From Variovorax sp. PBL-E5 (GTDB lineage: Bacteria > Pseudomonadota > Gammaproteobacteria > Burkholderiales > Burkholderiaceae_C), in contig NZ_LR594671.1 of NCBI RefSeq assembly GCF_901827185.1, positions 3,162,001-3,226,000 of the forward strand: 64,000 nt of DNA, read 5' to 3'. Position 1 is the first letter of the stretch, and each line of letters opens with the position of its first letter. Shown here one piece after another: positions 7,833 to 16,383 of this stretch. A model generated the notes under the pieces. It saw nothing but the letters and a program-made list of their open reading frames with translations, did not search any database and was not told the DNA's origin. The position numbers were made by a program, and so were the translations under genes.

Positions 7833-8627
7833 TCAACGCTGCCCATTGCGCAGCAGCCCGCCTCGATCCACCTTCAGTCGCAGCACCGACAGTTCATCCG
7901 GCGACGGGGCCTCGGTCGTGGCCGGCGAACCTTCGCACAGGATTTCGAAGCCGGTGTTGCGTTGCACCTGCTCGAGCGAAACGCCTTGATGCAGCGAACG
8001 CACGCGCATGGCTTTGCTCACCGGTTCGAAGTCGAAGATGCCGAGCGGCGACACGACCAGGCGCGGGCCGCCCGGCGGCAGCCCTGCCTGATGGCGTGAT
8101 TCGCCACCGTCCAGATAGCCTGCCCCGCAGATGAAGTCCACTTTGGGCACGAAGGTATGCCGATCGTGCCGTTGCGTGACGACGTAGAAGCGACGCGAGA
8201 GTCCGCACAGCGCACTGATGCCCACCGTGCCCGGGCCGCGCAGGCGCGGCCGGTTCTGCGCACCGACGACCGCCGTGTTGATGTTGCCGTGGCGATCGAC
8301 CTGCAGCACGCTGAGGATGGCGAAGTCGAAGAAATGCACCTTCCAGTCGATGAAGTCGATCATGTCGGGCAGGTCGAACAATGCCTCGGCCGCCTGGATG
8401 TTCGCGTAGCCGGCAGTCGGCAGCAACCGGTCGCGCACCGGATTGACCATGCCGCCAGGGCCGGAGACCCACCACAGGGACGGCGCGTGTCGCGCGCGAG
8501 CCAGATTGCAGGCCGCTACCTGGATGTCCGAATTGGTACCGATGATGGCTTTTTCACCATCGGCGAGATCACGCGCGAGCACGATCGCTGAGAGTTCGGA
8601 ACTGCTGAATGTCGGTTGTTCGTTCAT
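7833..8627 (-). CDS. Class I CoA-transferase-like beta subunit (GctB/IpdB type)
   Basis: A 264-residue partner of the alpha subunit. It shows AIIGTNSDIQVAACNLARA, HAPSLWWVSGPGGMVNP and LSVLQVDRHGNINTAVVG, all typical of this fold. In true glutaconate CoA-transferases the residue after the APxLxxx segment is the catalytic Glu of the beta chain; here it appears to be Ser55 (WWVSGPGG). Loss of this Glu is reported for IpdAB-type ring-cleaving hydrolases, so hydrolysis or C-C cleavage is as likely as CoA transfer. The gene starts 12 bp after the GntR stop, so the regulator and both subunits form one operon. Confidence 0.85.
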   Translation of the reverse strand: MNEQPTFSSSELSAIVLARDLADGEKAIIGTNSDIQVAACNLARARHAPSLWWVSGPGGMVNPVRDRLLPTAGYANIQAAEALFDLPDMIDFIDWKVHFFDFAILSVLQVDRHGNINTAVVGAQNRPRLRGPGTVGISALCGLSRRFYVVTQRHDRHTFVPKVDFICGAGYLDGGESRHQAGLPPGGPRLVVSPLGIFDFEPVSKAMRVRSLHQGVSLEQVQRNTGFEILCEGSPATTEAPSPDELSVLRLKVDRGGLLRNGQR

Positions 8628-8639
8628 GGGACGCTCTGT

Positions 8640-9437
8640 TCAACGGGATTTCTGCATGCGCGCATGCGCCTTGAGATAAAGCACTTCCTGGCGCTGGAGG
8701 TGGCGCCGCATCTCGTCGGTCGCGGCGGCCGCGTCGCGCGCTCGAAGCTGACGCAACAGCCGGCGCCGAAACGGCATCACATAGCGGTTCGGCGTGCGTT
8801 CAATGGCGCTGACAAATTGGCCCGTGATGCCGACCACGGCGTCGGCCACGGCCACCAGCAATGCGTTGCCGGTCATGCGCGCCAACAGCTTGTGGAACTC
8901 CAGGTTCAATTCGGTACGCCGCGCGAGATCGTTCTCGCGCACGGCTTCTTCGGCAGCCGCCACGTTGGCTTCGAGGCGATCGAACTCGGCCTCGCTGGCC
9001 CGCGCGCAGGCCAGCCTCACGACCTCCGTGCCGACCAGCACCCGCATCTCGGTCAGGTCCTGCGGCCGGATGGTGCCGAGTGCGAAGAGATCCGAGAGCA
9101 CTGTCGCGACCGAGCCGGCACCATGGTCGCGGATGACGGCTCCGCCGCTCGGCCCCTTGCGGATCTCGAGCAGGCCCTGTTCCTGCATCGAGCGCAGCGC
9201 CTGCCGCACCGAATTGCGACTGACGCCGAACTGCGTCGACAACTCGCGCTCGGTCGGCAGGCGATCGCCGGCCCTGAGTTCCTGCAACCGAAGTCTCGAT
9301 CGAACCTGCTCGATGATTTCGGTTGCCGGTTGACTGCCGGCAACCGGGCTGAAGCCAGCCTTCACGCGCGACGCCAGGAAGCGCGGAGACGCGACTTCGG
9401 CCGTCGACGATATCGACAGGGGTGAACGAGTGAGCAT
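8640..9437 (-). CDS. GntR-family transcriptional regulator with FCD domain
   Basis: A 265-residue FadR-subfamily GntR protein. The winged helix-turn-helix spans about residues 38-105 (LRAGDRLPTERELSTQFG, SRNSVRQALRSM), followed by the helical FCD ligand-binding domain (LTEMRVLVGTEVVRLACARA, LNLEFHKLLARMTGN), which binds organic acids. It heads the operon with the CoA-transferase-like subunits and is divergent from the CoA-transferase at 9476. Four matches to TGGRTnAYYCA, two in this divergent region and two before the Bug gene at 3152, are its likely operators. The start at 9437 is the first ATG; residues 1-30 could be an over-extension. Confidence 0.9.
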   Translation of the reverse strand: MLTRSPLSISSTAEVASPRFLASRVKAGFSPVAGSQPATEIIEQVRSRLRLQELRAGDRLPTERELSTQFGVSRNSVRQALRSMQEQGLLEIRKGPSGGAVIRDHGAGSVATVLSDLFALGTIRPQDLTEMRVLVGTEVVRLACARASEAEFDRLEANVAAAEEAVRENDLARRTELNLEFHKLLARMTGNALLVAVADAVVGITGQFVSAIERTPNRYVMPFRRRLLRQLRARDAAAATDEMRRHLQRQEVLYLKAHARMQKSR

Positions 9438-9454
9438 CGTTGACTTCGTTTGAA

Positions 9455-9487
9455 TGGGTCACTCATAATACATCTATGGATGACCCA
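9455..9487. promoter_or_regulatory. Two 11-bp operator-like sites in GntR/CoA-transferase divergent region
   Basis: TGGGTCACTCA (9455-9465) and TGGATGACCCA (9477-9487) each differ by one base from a perfect dyad and are 22 bp apart, about two helical turns. The second overlaps the ATG of the CoA-transferase, so a bound repressor would block its expression. The same paired motif is at 3084-3117. Confidence 0.6.
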
Positions 9488-10675
9488 TTAACTTCTATTT
9501 CGCAATCTCCACCTCCGGTCGCGGCGCAGGACCCACGAGTTGCCGGGCCCCTGGCCGGCATTCGCGTGGTCGACCTCAGCAGCTACATGACCGGTCCGCT
9601 GACGGCGACGACCCTGGCCGATCTCGGCGCCGCGGTGATCAAGGTGGAGCCTCCCGGCGGCGACGGGTTTCGCGGCTTCGGGCACAAGGTCAACGGCTGG
9701 AGCGCCCTCTGGTCCAGTTGCAATCGCGGCAAGCGCAGCATCGTCCTCGATCTCAAGCAGCAGGCTGGACTGGAAACGCTGAAGTGCCTGCTGGCAGACG
9801 CCGACGTGCTGGTCGAGAACTGGCGCCCGCACGTGGCCGCATCGCTCGGTATCGGAAACGCGGTGCTTGATGCCGTGAATCCGGGGCTCGTGCACTTGTC
9901 GATCACAGGGTTCGGCGACAGCGGTCCGCTGGCGCACGCACCCGCCTATGACTCGCTGATCCAGGGCTACACCGGCATGGCCCACCTGCAGGGCACCGAG
10001 GGAGCGCCAGCCGTGGCCGCATACTGGGTCGTCGACAAGGTGGTGGCGGCCTTCGGCGCGCAATCGGTGCTGGCGGCGCTGGTGCAGCGGCAGCGCACAG
10101 GTCGCGGCAGCCACGTCTCGTTGCCCATGCTGGACGTGGCAGCCTACTTCAACTTCAGCGACATGGCGCAGCACCGCACCTTCGTCGGCGACGAGACGCC
10201 CTGGAAAACGCCGTTCAATCCAGTGGTGCGCACGGCCGACGGCCATTTGATCGTCACGCCAGTCAACGGCGGGCAACTCTCGAGAACGCTCAAGGCGCTC
10301 GGGCGCGCCGACCTCAAGGACCGCATGCTCGCCATGAAAGATCACGGCGAGATGATCGATTTCTTCTACCGCAACCTCAATGAGATTCTCTCGACGCGTC
10401 CAACGGCGCATTGGATCGCGTTCTTCGCGCCGCACGATGTTCCGGTCGCGCCCGTGATGTCGCTCGAGCAGCATCTGGTCGATCCGCAGGTCCTGCACAA
10501 CCGCATCTACCACGAAGTGCCCTCGCCGGCCGGAGCGCCGCTTCGAACGCCTCGCTATCCGGCCCGCTTCGACGGCACGCTGCTGGCTCCGGCCGCGGCG
10601 CCGCCGGTCGTCGACGCGGATGCCGCGCAGGTGCGCGCCGAACTCTCTTCCACTTCGTCGAATCGACAACCATGA
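9476..10675 (+). CDS. Family III (CaiB/BaiF) CoA-transferase
   Basis: A 399-residue family III CoA-transferase with LAGIRVVDLSSYMTGPLTAT, AAVIKVEPPGGDGFRGFG, NRGKRSIVLDLK, DVLVENWRPHVAASLGIG and GFGDSGPLAHAPAYDSLIQG, the last holding the Asp usually acylated in this family. The ATG at 9476 is chosen because it begins a normal-length protein; an ATG at 9440 would add 12 residues read through the operators. Its stop overlaps the start of the next crotonase (ATGA). It probably loads CoA onto the substrate of this module; which acid is unknown. Confidence 0.9.
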   Translation: MDDPLTSISQSPPPVAAQDPRVAGPLAGIRVVDLSSYMTGPLTATTLADLGAAVIKVEPPGGDGFRGFGHKVNGWSALWSSCNRGKRSIVLDLKQQAGLETLKCLLADADVLVENWRPHVAASLGIGNAVLDAVNPGLVHLSITGFGDSGPLAHAPAYDSLIQGYTGMAHLQGTEGAPAVAAYWVVDKVVAAFGAQSVLAALVQRQRTGRGSHVSLPMLDVAAYFNFSDMAQHRTFVGDETPWKTPFNPVVRTADGHLIVTPVNGGQLSRTLKALGRADLKDRMLAMKDHGEMIDFFYRNLNEILSTRPTAHWIAFFAPHDVPVAPVMSLEQHLVDPQVLHNRIYHEVPSPAGAPLRTPRYPARFDGTLLAPAAAPPVVDADAAQVRAELSSTSSNRQP

Positions 10676-11583
10676 CACTCACAGATCAAGATGCCGAAGT
10701 AGCGCGATCCGTTCTCTACGAGAAGAAGGACGGCAGGGCGTACATCACATTCAATCGTCCCGAGAAGCGCAACGCGCTGACCTATGCCGCTTTCGACCGG
10801 CTGATGGATTGCCTCGGTGATGCGCAGCGCGACGATGACGTCCGCGTGATCGTCATCCGCAGCGCCGGAGATCATTTCTGTGCCGGGCACGATCTCGCCG
10901 AGATCGGCAGCGAGTACGGCTTCGACCCGAGCGGCAAGGGTCGCCGGCCCAGTCAAAGGGCCAGGCTGAACTTCGACCGGCGCCATCTCGACCAATTCCG
11001 CGAACTGCTCTATTGCAGCAAGCCGACGCTGGCGCTGGTGCGCGGATACTGCGTCGGCGCGGGCCTGCACATCGTGGAAGCCTGCGACCTGGCGATCGCC
11101 AGCGATGCGGCTCGCATGGGCCATCCCGAACAAAAGGCGGGCCTGGCGGGCGCCGCCTACATGACCGCCTGGAACATCATGGCCGCCGGTCCGAAGAAGG
11201 CGCGCGAGTTGCTCCTGATTGCGGACGTGCTGCCGCCGCAGGAACTGGTGCAGATGGGGCTGGTCAACAAGGTCGTGCCGGACGACCAGCTCGAGGCGGC
11301 GGGCGAGGAATGGGCAGACCGGATCACCCGCCTGCCGCGCGACGCCATCGCGATCGGCAAGGCCGCCACGCACGTGGCGCTGGATTCACTGGGGATGACA
11401 AGCCAGTTCACCCACGGCTACGTGCTGCACGCCTTGTCCACCAACATCCGTTACGAGCAGGACGAATACAACTTCATGAAGCAACGCCGCGAGAACGGCG
11501 TGCGTGCCGCCTCCCACGGGCGAGAGTCGCGCTTTCGAGAGAGCGGCGACGGCTCGGGCTCCGATGCGGGCGGTGAAGCGTGA
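10672..11583 (+). CDS. Enoyl-CoA hydratase/isomerase-family (crotonase) protein
   Basis: A 303-residue crotonase-fold protein coupled to the genes on both sides (ATGA at its start, TGATG at its end). It has the oxyanion motif HFCAGHDLAEIG (68-79). His133 (GAGLHIVEACD) replaces the first catalytic Glu, while Glu153 (GHPEQKAGLAG) keeps the second. Like the paralogue at 1262 it has an RRPSQR insert (91-96) and a tail EQDEYNFMKQRREN, so the two probably handle related substrates. The last 25 residues are Ser/Gly/Arg-rich and look disordered. Reaction not determined. Confidence 0.9.
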   Translation: MTLTDQDAEVARSVLYEKKDGRAYITFNRPEKRNALTYAAFDRLMDCLGDAQRDDDVRVIVIRSAGDHFCAGHDLAEIGSEYGFDPSGKGRRPSQRARLNFDRRHLDQFRELLYCSKPTLALVRGYCVGAGLHIVEACDLAIASDAARMGHPEQKAGLAGAAYMTAWNIMAAGPKKARELLLIADVLPPQELVQMGLVNKVVPDDQLEAAGEEWADRITRLPRDAIAIGKAATHVALDSLGMTSQFTHGYVLHALSTNIRYEQDEYNFMKQRRENGVRAASHGRESRFRESGDGSGSDAGGEA

Positions 11584-12773
11584 TGCATGGCGGCGGTGCC
11601 GCGCGGGCACTGGCGGATGTTCGCGTGGTCGACTTCTCCGCGATGATCGCGGGGCCCTACTGCACGCGTTGGTTGTCCGACCTCGGGGCGGACGTCATCA
11701 AGGTGGAACCACCGGAAGGCGACCACATGCGCCATCGGCCCCCGCTGCGCGAGGGGCACAGCACTTTCTTCGGCCACCTCAATGCCGGCAAGCGCTTCAT
11801 GTCGCTCGATCTGAAGCAGGCCGAAGCACGCGAACTGGCCGAGCGCATGATCGCTCGCGCCGACGTGGTGGTGGAGGCCTTCAGGCCGGGCGTGATGCAG
11901 CGGCTCGGTTTGGGTTCGGCCGAGATGCGAGCCAGATATCCCAGGCTGATCTATTGCTCGATCTCCGGTTTCGGCCAGTCCTCGGGCTGGTCCGACCGGC
12001 CCGCCTATGGGCCCGTGGTGCACGCTGCCAGCGGCTTCGACTTTGCGCTGGGCTCCGATCCGTCCGGGCAGCCCAGGAGCGCGACCATGCCCCTGGCCGA
12101 CATGTTGACCGCGATGTTCGCGGCGATGTCGATCCAGACCGCGCTGATTTATCGCCGCGCGACGGGCCTGGGCACCGAGATCGACGTGAACCTGATGGAC
12201 AGCGTGCTGAACGTCATGCCCTACGAATTTCAGAATGCGCAGCAACCGATACGGCAGCCTCGACCGGTCTACCGGCCCATGCGCGCTCGTGACGGTTGGA
12301 TCCTGGTGACCCCGATCAACCAGCGCAATTTCGTGAATCTCTGCGGTGTATTGGGGCATCCGGAATGGCGCGCGGACCCCGAACTGGCCACCGAAGCCGC
12401 CCGCTTTGCCCACTGGGGCGCTTTCATGGATCGCATCGAAGCCTGGACCCTGCAGCATGACGCCGCCGAGTGCGAGCGAGTCTTGACCGCCGGCGGCGTC
12501 CCATGCGCACGCTACCGCGACTTGAGGGAGGTGCTCACGGATCCGCAGTTCGCAGAGCGGGACAGCTTCGGGACCATCCACGATCCAGCCGGCGACTTCC
12601 TGGCAACTCGCCTTCCCTTCGCATTCGAGAACGTACGGCCGCCGACCGGCGAGACCGTCTCGTCCCTCGGTGCCGACACGGCCGGTGTCTTGCGCCACGA
12701 CCTGGGCGTTGGCGAGGCGCAACTCGACGAGCTCGTGGGCAAAGGCGCCGCGATTTGCAGTTCAGAACATTAG
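11583..12773 (+). CDS. Family III (CaiB/BaiF) CoA-transferase
   Basis: A 396-residue CoA-transferase, second of this family in the operon and third in the window. It shows ALADVRVVDFSAMIAGPYCT, ADVIKVEPPEGDHMRHRP, LNAGKRFMSLDLKQ and VVVEAFRPGVMQRLGLG. The ATG at 11583 overlaps the previous stop (TGATG); a GTG three bases earlier is an alternative. It differs from the 9476 protein, for example around RPAYGPVVHAASGFDFALG, so the pair may act on successive acids or form a heteromer. Substrate unknown. Confidence 0.9.
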   Translation: MHGGGAARALADVRVVDFSAMIAGPYCTRWLSDLGADVIKVEPPEGDHMRHRPPLREGHSTFFGHLNAGKRFMSLDLKQAEARELAERMIARADVVVEAFRPGVMQRLGLGSAEMRARYPRLIYCSISGFGQSSGWSDRPAYGPVVHAASGFDFALGSDPSGQPRSATMPLADMLTAMFAAMSIQTALIYRRATGLGTEIDVNLMDSVLNVMPYEFQNAQQPIRQPRPVYRPMRARDGWILVTPINQRNFVNLCGVLGHPEWRADPELATEAARFAHWGAFMDRIEAWTLQHDAAECERVLTAGGVPCARYRDLREVLTDPQFAERDSFGTIHDPAGDFLATRLPFAFENVRPPTGETVSSLGADTAGVLRHDLGVGEAQLDELVGKGAAICSSEH

Positions 12774-12782
12774 GAGACCACC

Positions 12783-13748
12783 ATGCTTTCACGACGCCAA
12801 GCGATCGCCACCTGCCTCGCCGCCCTTCTGACTTCGGGACAAGTCACATGGGCCCAGACTTCGACGGACGGCCCCATCCGCATCATCGTGCCGACCACCC
12901 CCGGATCGACGCCGGACCTGCTCGCCCGACTGATCAGCCCCAAACTGTCGGAGCGCCTTGGCCGAACAGTGATCGTCGAAAACCGGACCGGTGCTTCCGG
13001 CAACATCGGCACCGAGGCCGTGGTCAGAGCGGCGCCCAACGGCAACACCCTGCTGGTGGCCGCCAGCACCTTGGCCACAGGCGCCACGCTTCAAAGGTCG
13101 ATCCCGTTCAACGCGGCGAAGGACCTCGCGCCCGTCACGCTCATGGGCTGGAACCGCCTCGTGTTGGTGACGCATCCTCAGACCGGACTCAAGAGTGCTG
13201 ACGACTTCGTGCAAGCGGCGCGCAGGAATCCCGGCAAATTGAGCTACGGCAGTCCCGGAGACGGAACGCCCAACCACTTGGCGGCGGAACTGTTCAAGGC
13301 GCGCACGCAGATCTATGTCATGCACATCCCGTATCGGGGCTCGGCGCAACAGCTGACCGATCTGCTCGCGGGGCAGATTGACATGGCCCCCCTGACTGCG
13401 ATCGTCGCCGCGCCCTACGTTCGATCCGGCAAGCTCGTTGCGCTCGCGGTGACGGGCAGCAAACGCTCCCCCCTGCTGCCCGGCGTGCCCGCTCTTTCCG
13501 AGGTCGGCATCAGGGATGTCGACGGCAATATCTGGTACGGCATGTTTGCGCCACGCGGCACCCCCGACGAAGTGATCGCTCGTTTGAATGGCGTTGTCAA
13601 AGGCATTCTGCGCGAGATGGAATCTTCGTTGGCTCAACAAGGATTCGAGGTGGAGGTTTCGACGCCTGAGGAACTCCAGCGACTGCTCGTGAAGGACACC
13701 GCTCGCTGGGCGGAGCTGGTCAAGCTGCAAGGCATCAAGGCCGATTGA
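12783..13748 (+). CDS. Bug/TctC-family periplasmic solute-binding protein
   Basis: A 321-residue orphan tripartite-tricarboxylate-type receptor. The signal peptide is about residues 1-24 ([16 protein letters not shown], then TWAQT); there is only a weak RR pair near the start. Family motifs follow: [37 protein letters not shown], and [27 protein letters not shown] lies just before the ATG. It sits between a CoA-transferase and an acyl-CoA dehydrogenase, so it probably captures the acid that this operon degrades. No TctA/TctB genes are present. Confidence 0.9.
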   Translation: MLSRRQAIATCLAALLTSGQVTWAQTSTDGPIRIIVPTTPGSTPDLLARLISPKLSERLGRTVIVENRTGASGNIGTEAVVRAAPNGNTLLVAASTLATGATLQRSIPFNAAKDLAPVTLMGWNRLVLVTHPQTGLKSADDFVQAARRNPGKLSYGSPGDGTPNHLAAELFKARTQIYVMHIPYRGSAQQLTDLLAGQIDMAPLTAIVAAPYVRSGKLVALAVTGSKRSPLLPGVPALSEVGIRDVDGNIWYGMFAPRGTPDEVIARLNGVVKGILREMESSLAQQGFEVEVSTPEELQRLLVKDTARWAELVKLQGIKAD

Positions 13749-13777
13749 GGCGCTCAAGAAACTCGGATGGATTTGAA

Positions 13778-14920
13778 ATGATATTCACGGAAGAACAACA
13801 GGCTTTCCGCGACAGCGTGCGAAGGGTCGTGGAGCGGCACGTGGCACCGATTGCAGCGGAGATCGACGAGACCGACCGTTTCCCCACTGAATTGGTAAAG
13901 CTCTTCGGAGAAATGGGATGGGTGCAACTTCTGGTCCCCGAGCAATATGGTGGCCCGGGCGGCAACCTCACGATGATGTGCATCGCGCGCGAGGAGATCG
14001 CGCGGGTCTCCCCGGCCTGCGCAACCTTGGCGGGACTCAACACCATGCTGGCCATGCCGCTGCTCCATTTCGGCACCGAGGCGCAGCGACAGAGAATCCT
14101 GCCCCTTCTGGCTCGGGAAGGAACTGTCACCGCGACCGCCATTTCCGAACCCCAGGCCGGGTCCGACGTCGGTGCGATTGCCACGCGGGCGGTCCGCAAG
14201 GGAGATCACTATGTACTGAACGGGCGCAAGCAATGGTGCAGCTATGGTTGCGAGGCCGAGTTCATCATGCTCTATGCGCGAACCAGCGATGAGGTCGGGG
14301 CGGCTGGCATCAGCGCCTTCCTGCTGGAACCCAAGCGCATGAACGGCATCACCTTTGGCCGACACGAACGCAAGATGGGTTTTCGCGGCGCGCCGAACAC
14401 GCCGATCTTCCTCGACGACGTGGAGGTGCCGGTTGAGAACCTGGTCGGAGACGAGGGCAGGGGATTTCGTGCCTCGATGCGAGCGCTCGACATGAACCGG
14501 CCCACCATCGGCGCCCAGTGCGTGGGTCTGGGACAGGGAGCGCTCGATGCCGCCATCGCCTATGCGCGCGAGCGGCGGCAGTTCAAGCGCAGCATCTCTG
14601 ATTTCCAGGGGATCCAGTTCATGCTCGCGGACATGGCGATTCAGGTCGAAGCGGCGCGCGGCCTGGTGTACCAATGTGCCGGTGCCGCAGATGGCGGTGA
14701 CTGGAAGCGACTGAACTATCTTGCCAGCGTGGCCAAGTGTTTCGCCAGCGATATGGCCATGAAGGTGACCACGGATGCGGTGCAGGTGTTTGGCGGCTAT
14801 GGCTATACGCGCGACTATCCCGTGGAACGGTGGATGCGCGACGCCAAACTGACGCAGATTTTTGAAGGGACGAATCAGATTCAGAGGATCGTCATCGCCC
14901 GCGAGTTGTTGAGCGGTTGA
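13778..14920 (+). CDS. Acyl-CoA dehydrogenase
   Basis: A 380-residue flavin-dependent acyl-CoA dehydrogenase of normal length. It has the N-terminal helical domain ([18 protein letters not shown]), the flavin-binding segments [20 protein letters not shown] and [20 protein letters not shown], and the C-terminal signature [20 protein letters not shown] followed by [18 protein letters not shown]. In that region the base position appears to be Glu of FEGTNQ. It forms an alpha,beta-double bond on an acyl-CoA and passes electrons to electron-transfer flavoprotein. The start at 13778 fits the family N-terminus. It closes the 9.5-14.9 kb operon. Confidence 0.95.
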   Translation: MIFTEEQQAFRDSVRRVVERHVAPIAAEIDETDRFPTELVKLFGEMGWVQLLVPEQYGGPGGNLTMMCIAREEIARVSPACATLAGLNTMLAMPLLHFGTEAQRQRILPLLAREGTVTATAISEPQAGSDVGAIATRAVRKGDHYVLNGRKQWCSYGCEAEFIMLYARTSDEVGAAGISAFLLEPKRMNGITFGRHERKMGFRGAPNTPIFLDDVEVPVENLVGDEGRGFRASMRALDMNRPTIGAQCVGLGQGALDAAIAYARERRQFKRSISDFQGIQFMLADMAIQVEAARGLVYQCAGAADGGDWKRLNYLASVAKCFASDMAMKVTTDAVQVFGGYGYTRDYPVERWMRDAKLTQIFEGTNQIQRIVIARELLSG

Positions 14921-14932
14921 ACAGCATGAAGC

Positions 14933-14963
14933 AAGGGCTACGCGAAGCGCGGCGTACGCCCTT
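14933..14963. terminator. Imperfect hairpin at convergent gene ends
   Basis: AAGGGC and a nearby TACGC pair with GGCGTAcGCCCTT, leaving a short loop. It lies where the acyl-CoA dehydrogenase and the convergent crotonase end, partly inside the latter's last codons. A bidirectional terminator role is possible; there is no U-run. Confidence 0.3.
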
Positions 14964-15753
14964 CGAGATTGGCGCGCACCGCCTCGGTCTGATTCGGGCT
15001 GCCGATCAGCGTCTTCTGCTCGACCGATTCGGCCAGCAGAAGCTCGGCGGCACTGTGGCCCATCGCCGCGTTCAGCAGGCGCTTGGCCGCACGGATCGCG
15101 TCCGGGCTTTTCTGTGCGATCTCGTGCGCCATGCGCAGGGCATCGGCCAGCGGATCGGCTGCGAGCCGCGTGGCGAAACCGAGCGTCACGGCCTCCTCGC
15201 CCGAGAAGATGCGGCCGGTGAAGGTGAGCTCGCGCACGACATCGGTCCGCGCCAGCTCGCGCATCAGCACCATGCCGCCCATGTCGGGCACCAGGCCCCA
15301 TTTGATCTCCATCACCGACAGCTTCGTGTCGGGCGCGACCAGCCGGACGTCCGCGCCGAGTGCGACCTGCAGGCCGCCGCCGAAGGCCACGCCGTGCACC
15401 GCCGCAATCACCGGCACCGGCACTTCGCGCCAGACCAGCGCGACCTGCTGCGCCACGTTGGCGATGCCGTGCGTGCGCGCGAGGATGTCCGCGGCCGCGC
15501 CCGAACCCAGCACCTCGCCGGCACCGCCCTGCCCCATGCGCTGGAAGGATTGCATGTCGAGCCCGGCGCAGAAGGCCTTGCCGCGGCCCGCGAGCACCAC
15601 CGCGCGCACTACAGCGTCATCGCGAAGGCGGCTGCCGGCGTCGATCAGCGCCTCGAACATCGCCGGGTCGAGCGCATTCATCTTGTCGGCGCGGGCCAGA
15701 TGCAGTTCGACCACGCCGTCGGCATGGCGGATGGATTCGATGCGGTCGTTCAT
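14938..15753 (-). CDS. Enoyl-CoA hydratase/isomerase-family (crotonase) protein
   Basis: A 271-residue crotonase-fold protein. The oxyanion motif is KAFCAGLDMQSFQRMG; the second half is VHGVAFGGGLQVALGADVRL and then LSVMEIKWGLVPDMGGM. The first canonical Glu is replaced by Gln (GGGLQVA), while the second is kept (MEIKWGL) and is followed by an Asp (VPDMGG), an arrangement seen in isomerase-like members. AGGAGA precedes the ATG at 15753. It faces the acyl-CoA dehydrogenase and is divergent from a DUF488 gene, so it is probably a separate transcription unit. Confidence 0.9.
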   Translation of the reverse strand: MNDRIESIRHADGVVELHLARADKMNALDPAMFEALIDAGSRLRDDAVVRAVVLAGRGKAFCAGLDMQSFQRMGQGGAGEVLGSGAAADILARTHGIANVAQQVALVWREVPVPVIAAVHGVAFGGGLQVALGADVRLVAPDTKLSVMEIKWGLVPDMGGMVLMRELARTDVVRELTFTGRIFSGEEAVTLGFATRLAADPLADALRMAHEIAQKSPDAIRAAKRLLNAAMGHSAAELLLAESVEQKTLIGSPNQTEAVRANLEGRTPRFA

Positions 15754-15898
15754 GGCGGGTCTCCTGGCAGTGAGGCGCCGAGTATCGGCCTTCGGCGATG
15801 ACCGCGCTGTCGCCCAGCCAACAGGCGGCGCCATGCCACGCAGCACCGCGATGGCGGTATCGTCGGGGCCTGGCAACCCGCATCGAAGGAACGACACC

Positions 15899-16288
15899 AT
15901 GGCCATTCGCATCGTCCGTCTCGGCACCGCGCGCGCACCCGGCGAGGGCCTGCGCATCGGCACCGTGCGCCGCCCGCCGCGCGGCGTGCCGAAGTCCGAG
16001 TTCGCCTCGCAGGACTGGTACGACGTCTGGTATCCCAACCTCGCGCCCTCGGTCGAGACCATGAAGATGGCGCAGGCCGCCGAGACGCCTGCGCAATGGG
16101 CTGCGTTCGGCCGCAAGTTCAGGCACGAGATGGCCGAGCCCGACGCGAGCCGCAGCCTGGACCTGCTGGCCGCGCTGTCGCACCACAGCGCCTTCGCGAT
16201 CGGCTGCTATTGCGAGGACGAGGCGCATTGCCACCGGGGCTTTCTGCGTGCGCTGTTGGCGGAGCGCGGGGCGGAAATCGCAGACTGA
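15899..16288 (+). CDS. DUF488 domain protein
   Basis: A 129-residue cytoplasmic protein of the DUF488 family. The N-terminal RIGTVRRPPRGVPKSEFA and WYDVWYPNLAPS and the C-terminal Cys/His cluster IGCYCEDEAHCHRGFL are typical. No reaction is established for the family. GAAGGA precedes the ATG. It stands alone between two minus-strand genes, with a strong hairpin starting at its stop codon. Confidence 0.9.
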   Translation: MAIRIVRLGTARAPGEGLRIGTVRRPPRGVPKSEFASQDWYDVWYPNLAPSVETMKMAQAAETPAQWAAFGRKFRHEMAEPDASRSLDLLAALSHHSAFAIGCYCEDEAHCHRGFLRALLAERGAEIAD

Positions 16289-16311
16289 GGCGGCCGCCGC
16301 CGGGCCGCCTC
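16287..16311. terminator. 9-bp perfect-stem hairpin at convergent gene ends
   Basis: GAGGCGGCC-N7-GGCCGCCTC is a perfect GC-rich stem that begins within the DUF488 stop codon, in the gap to the convergent SDR gene. No U-run follows, but the symmetry and place suit a bidirectional terminator. Confidence 0.5.
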
Positions 16312-16382
16312 AAGGCGAGCCGCGCCTCCCCCTCGGGGGGTGGCGAATTACACGCTGCGAAGCAAAGTGAAAGGCCGGGGGC
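16312..16382. repeat. REP-like intergenic GC-rich segment
   Basis: The segment CGCCTCCCCCTCGGGGGGTGG with its flanks recalls GC-rich intergenic repeats common in Comamonadaceae genomes. No second copy was found in the window, so the repeat status rests on recall. Confidence 0.3.
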
Positions 16383-16383
16383 C

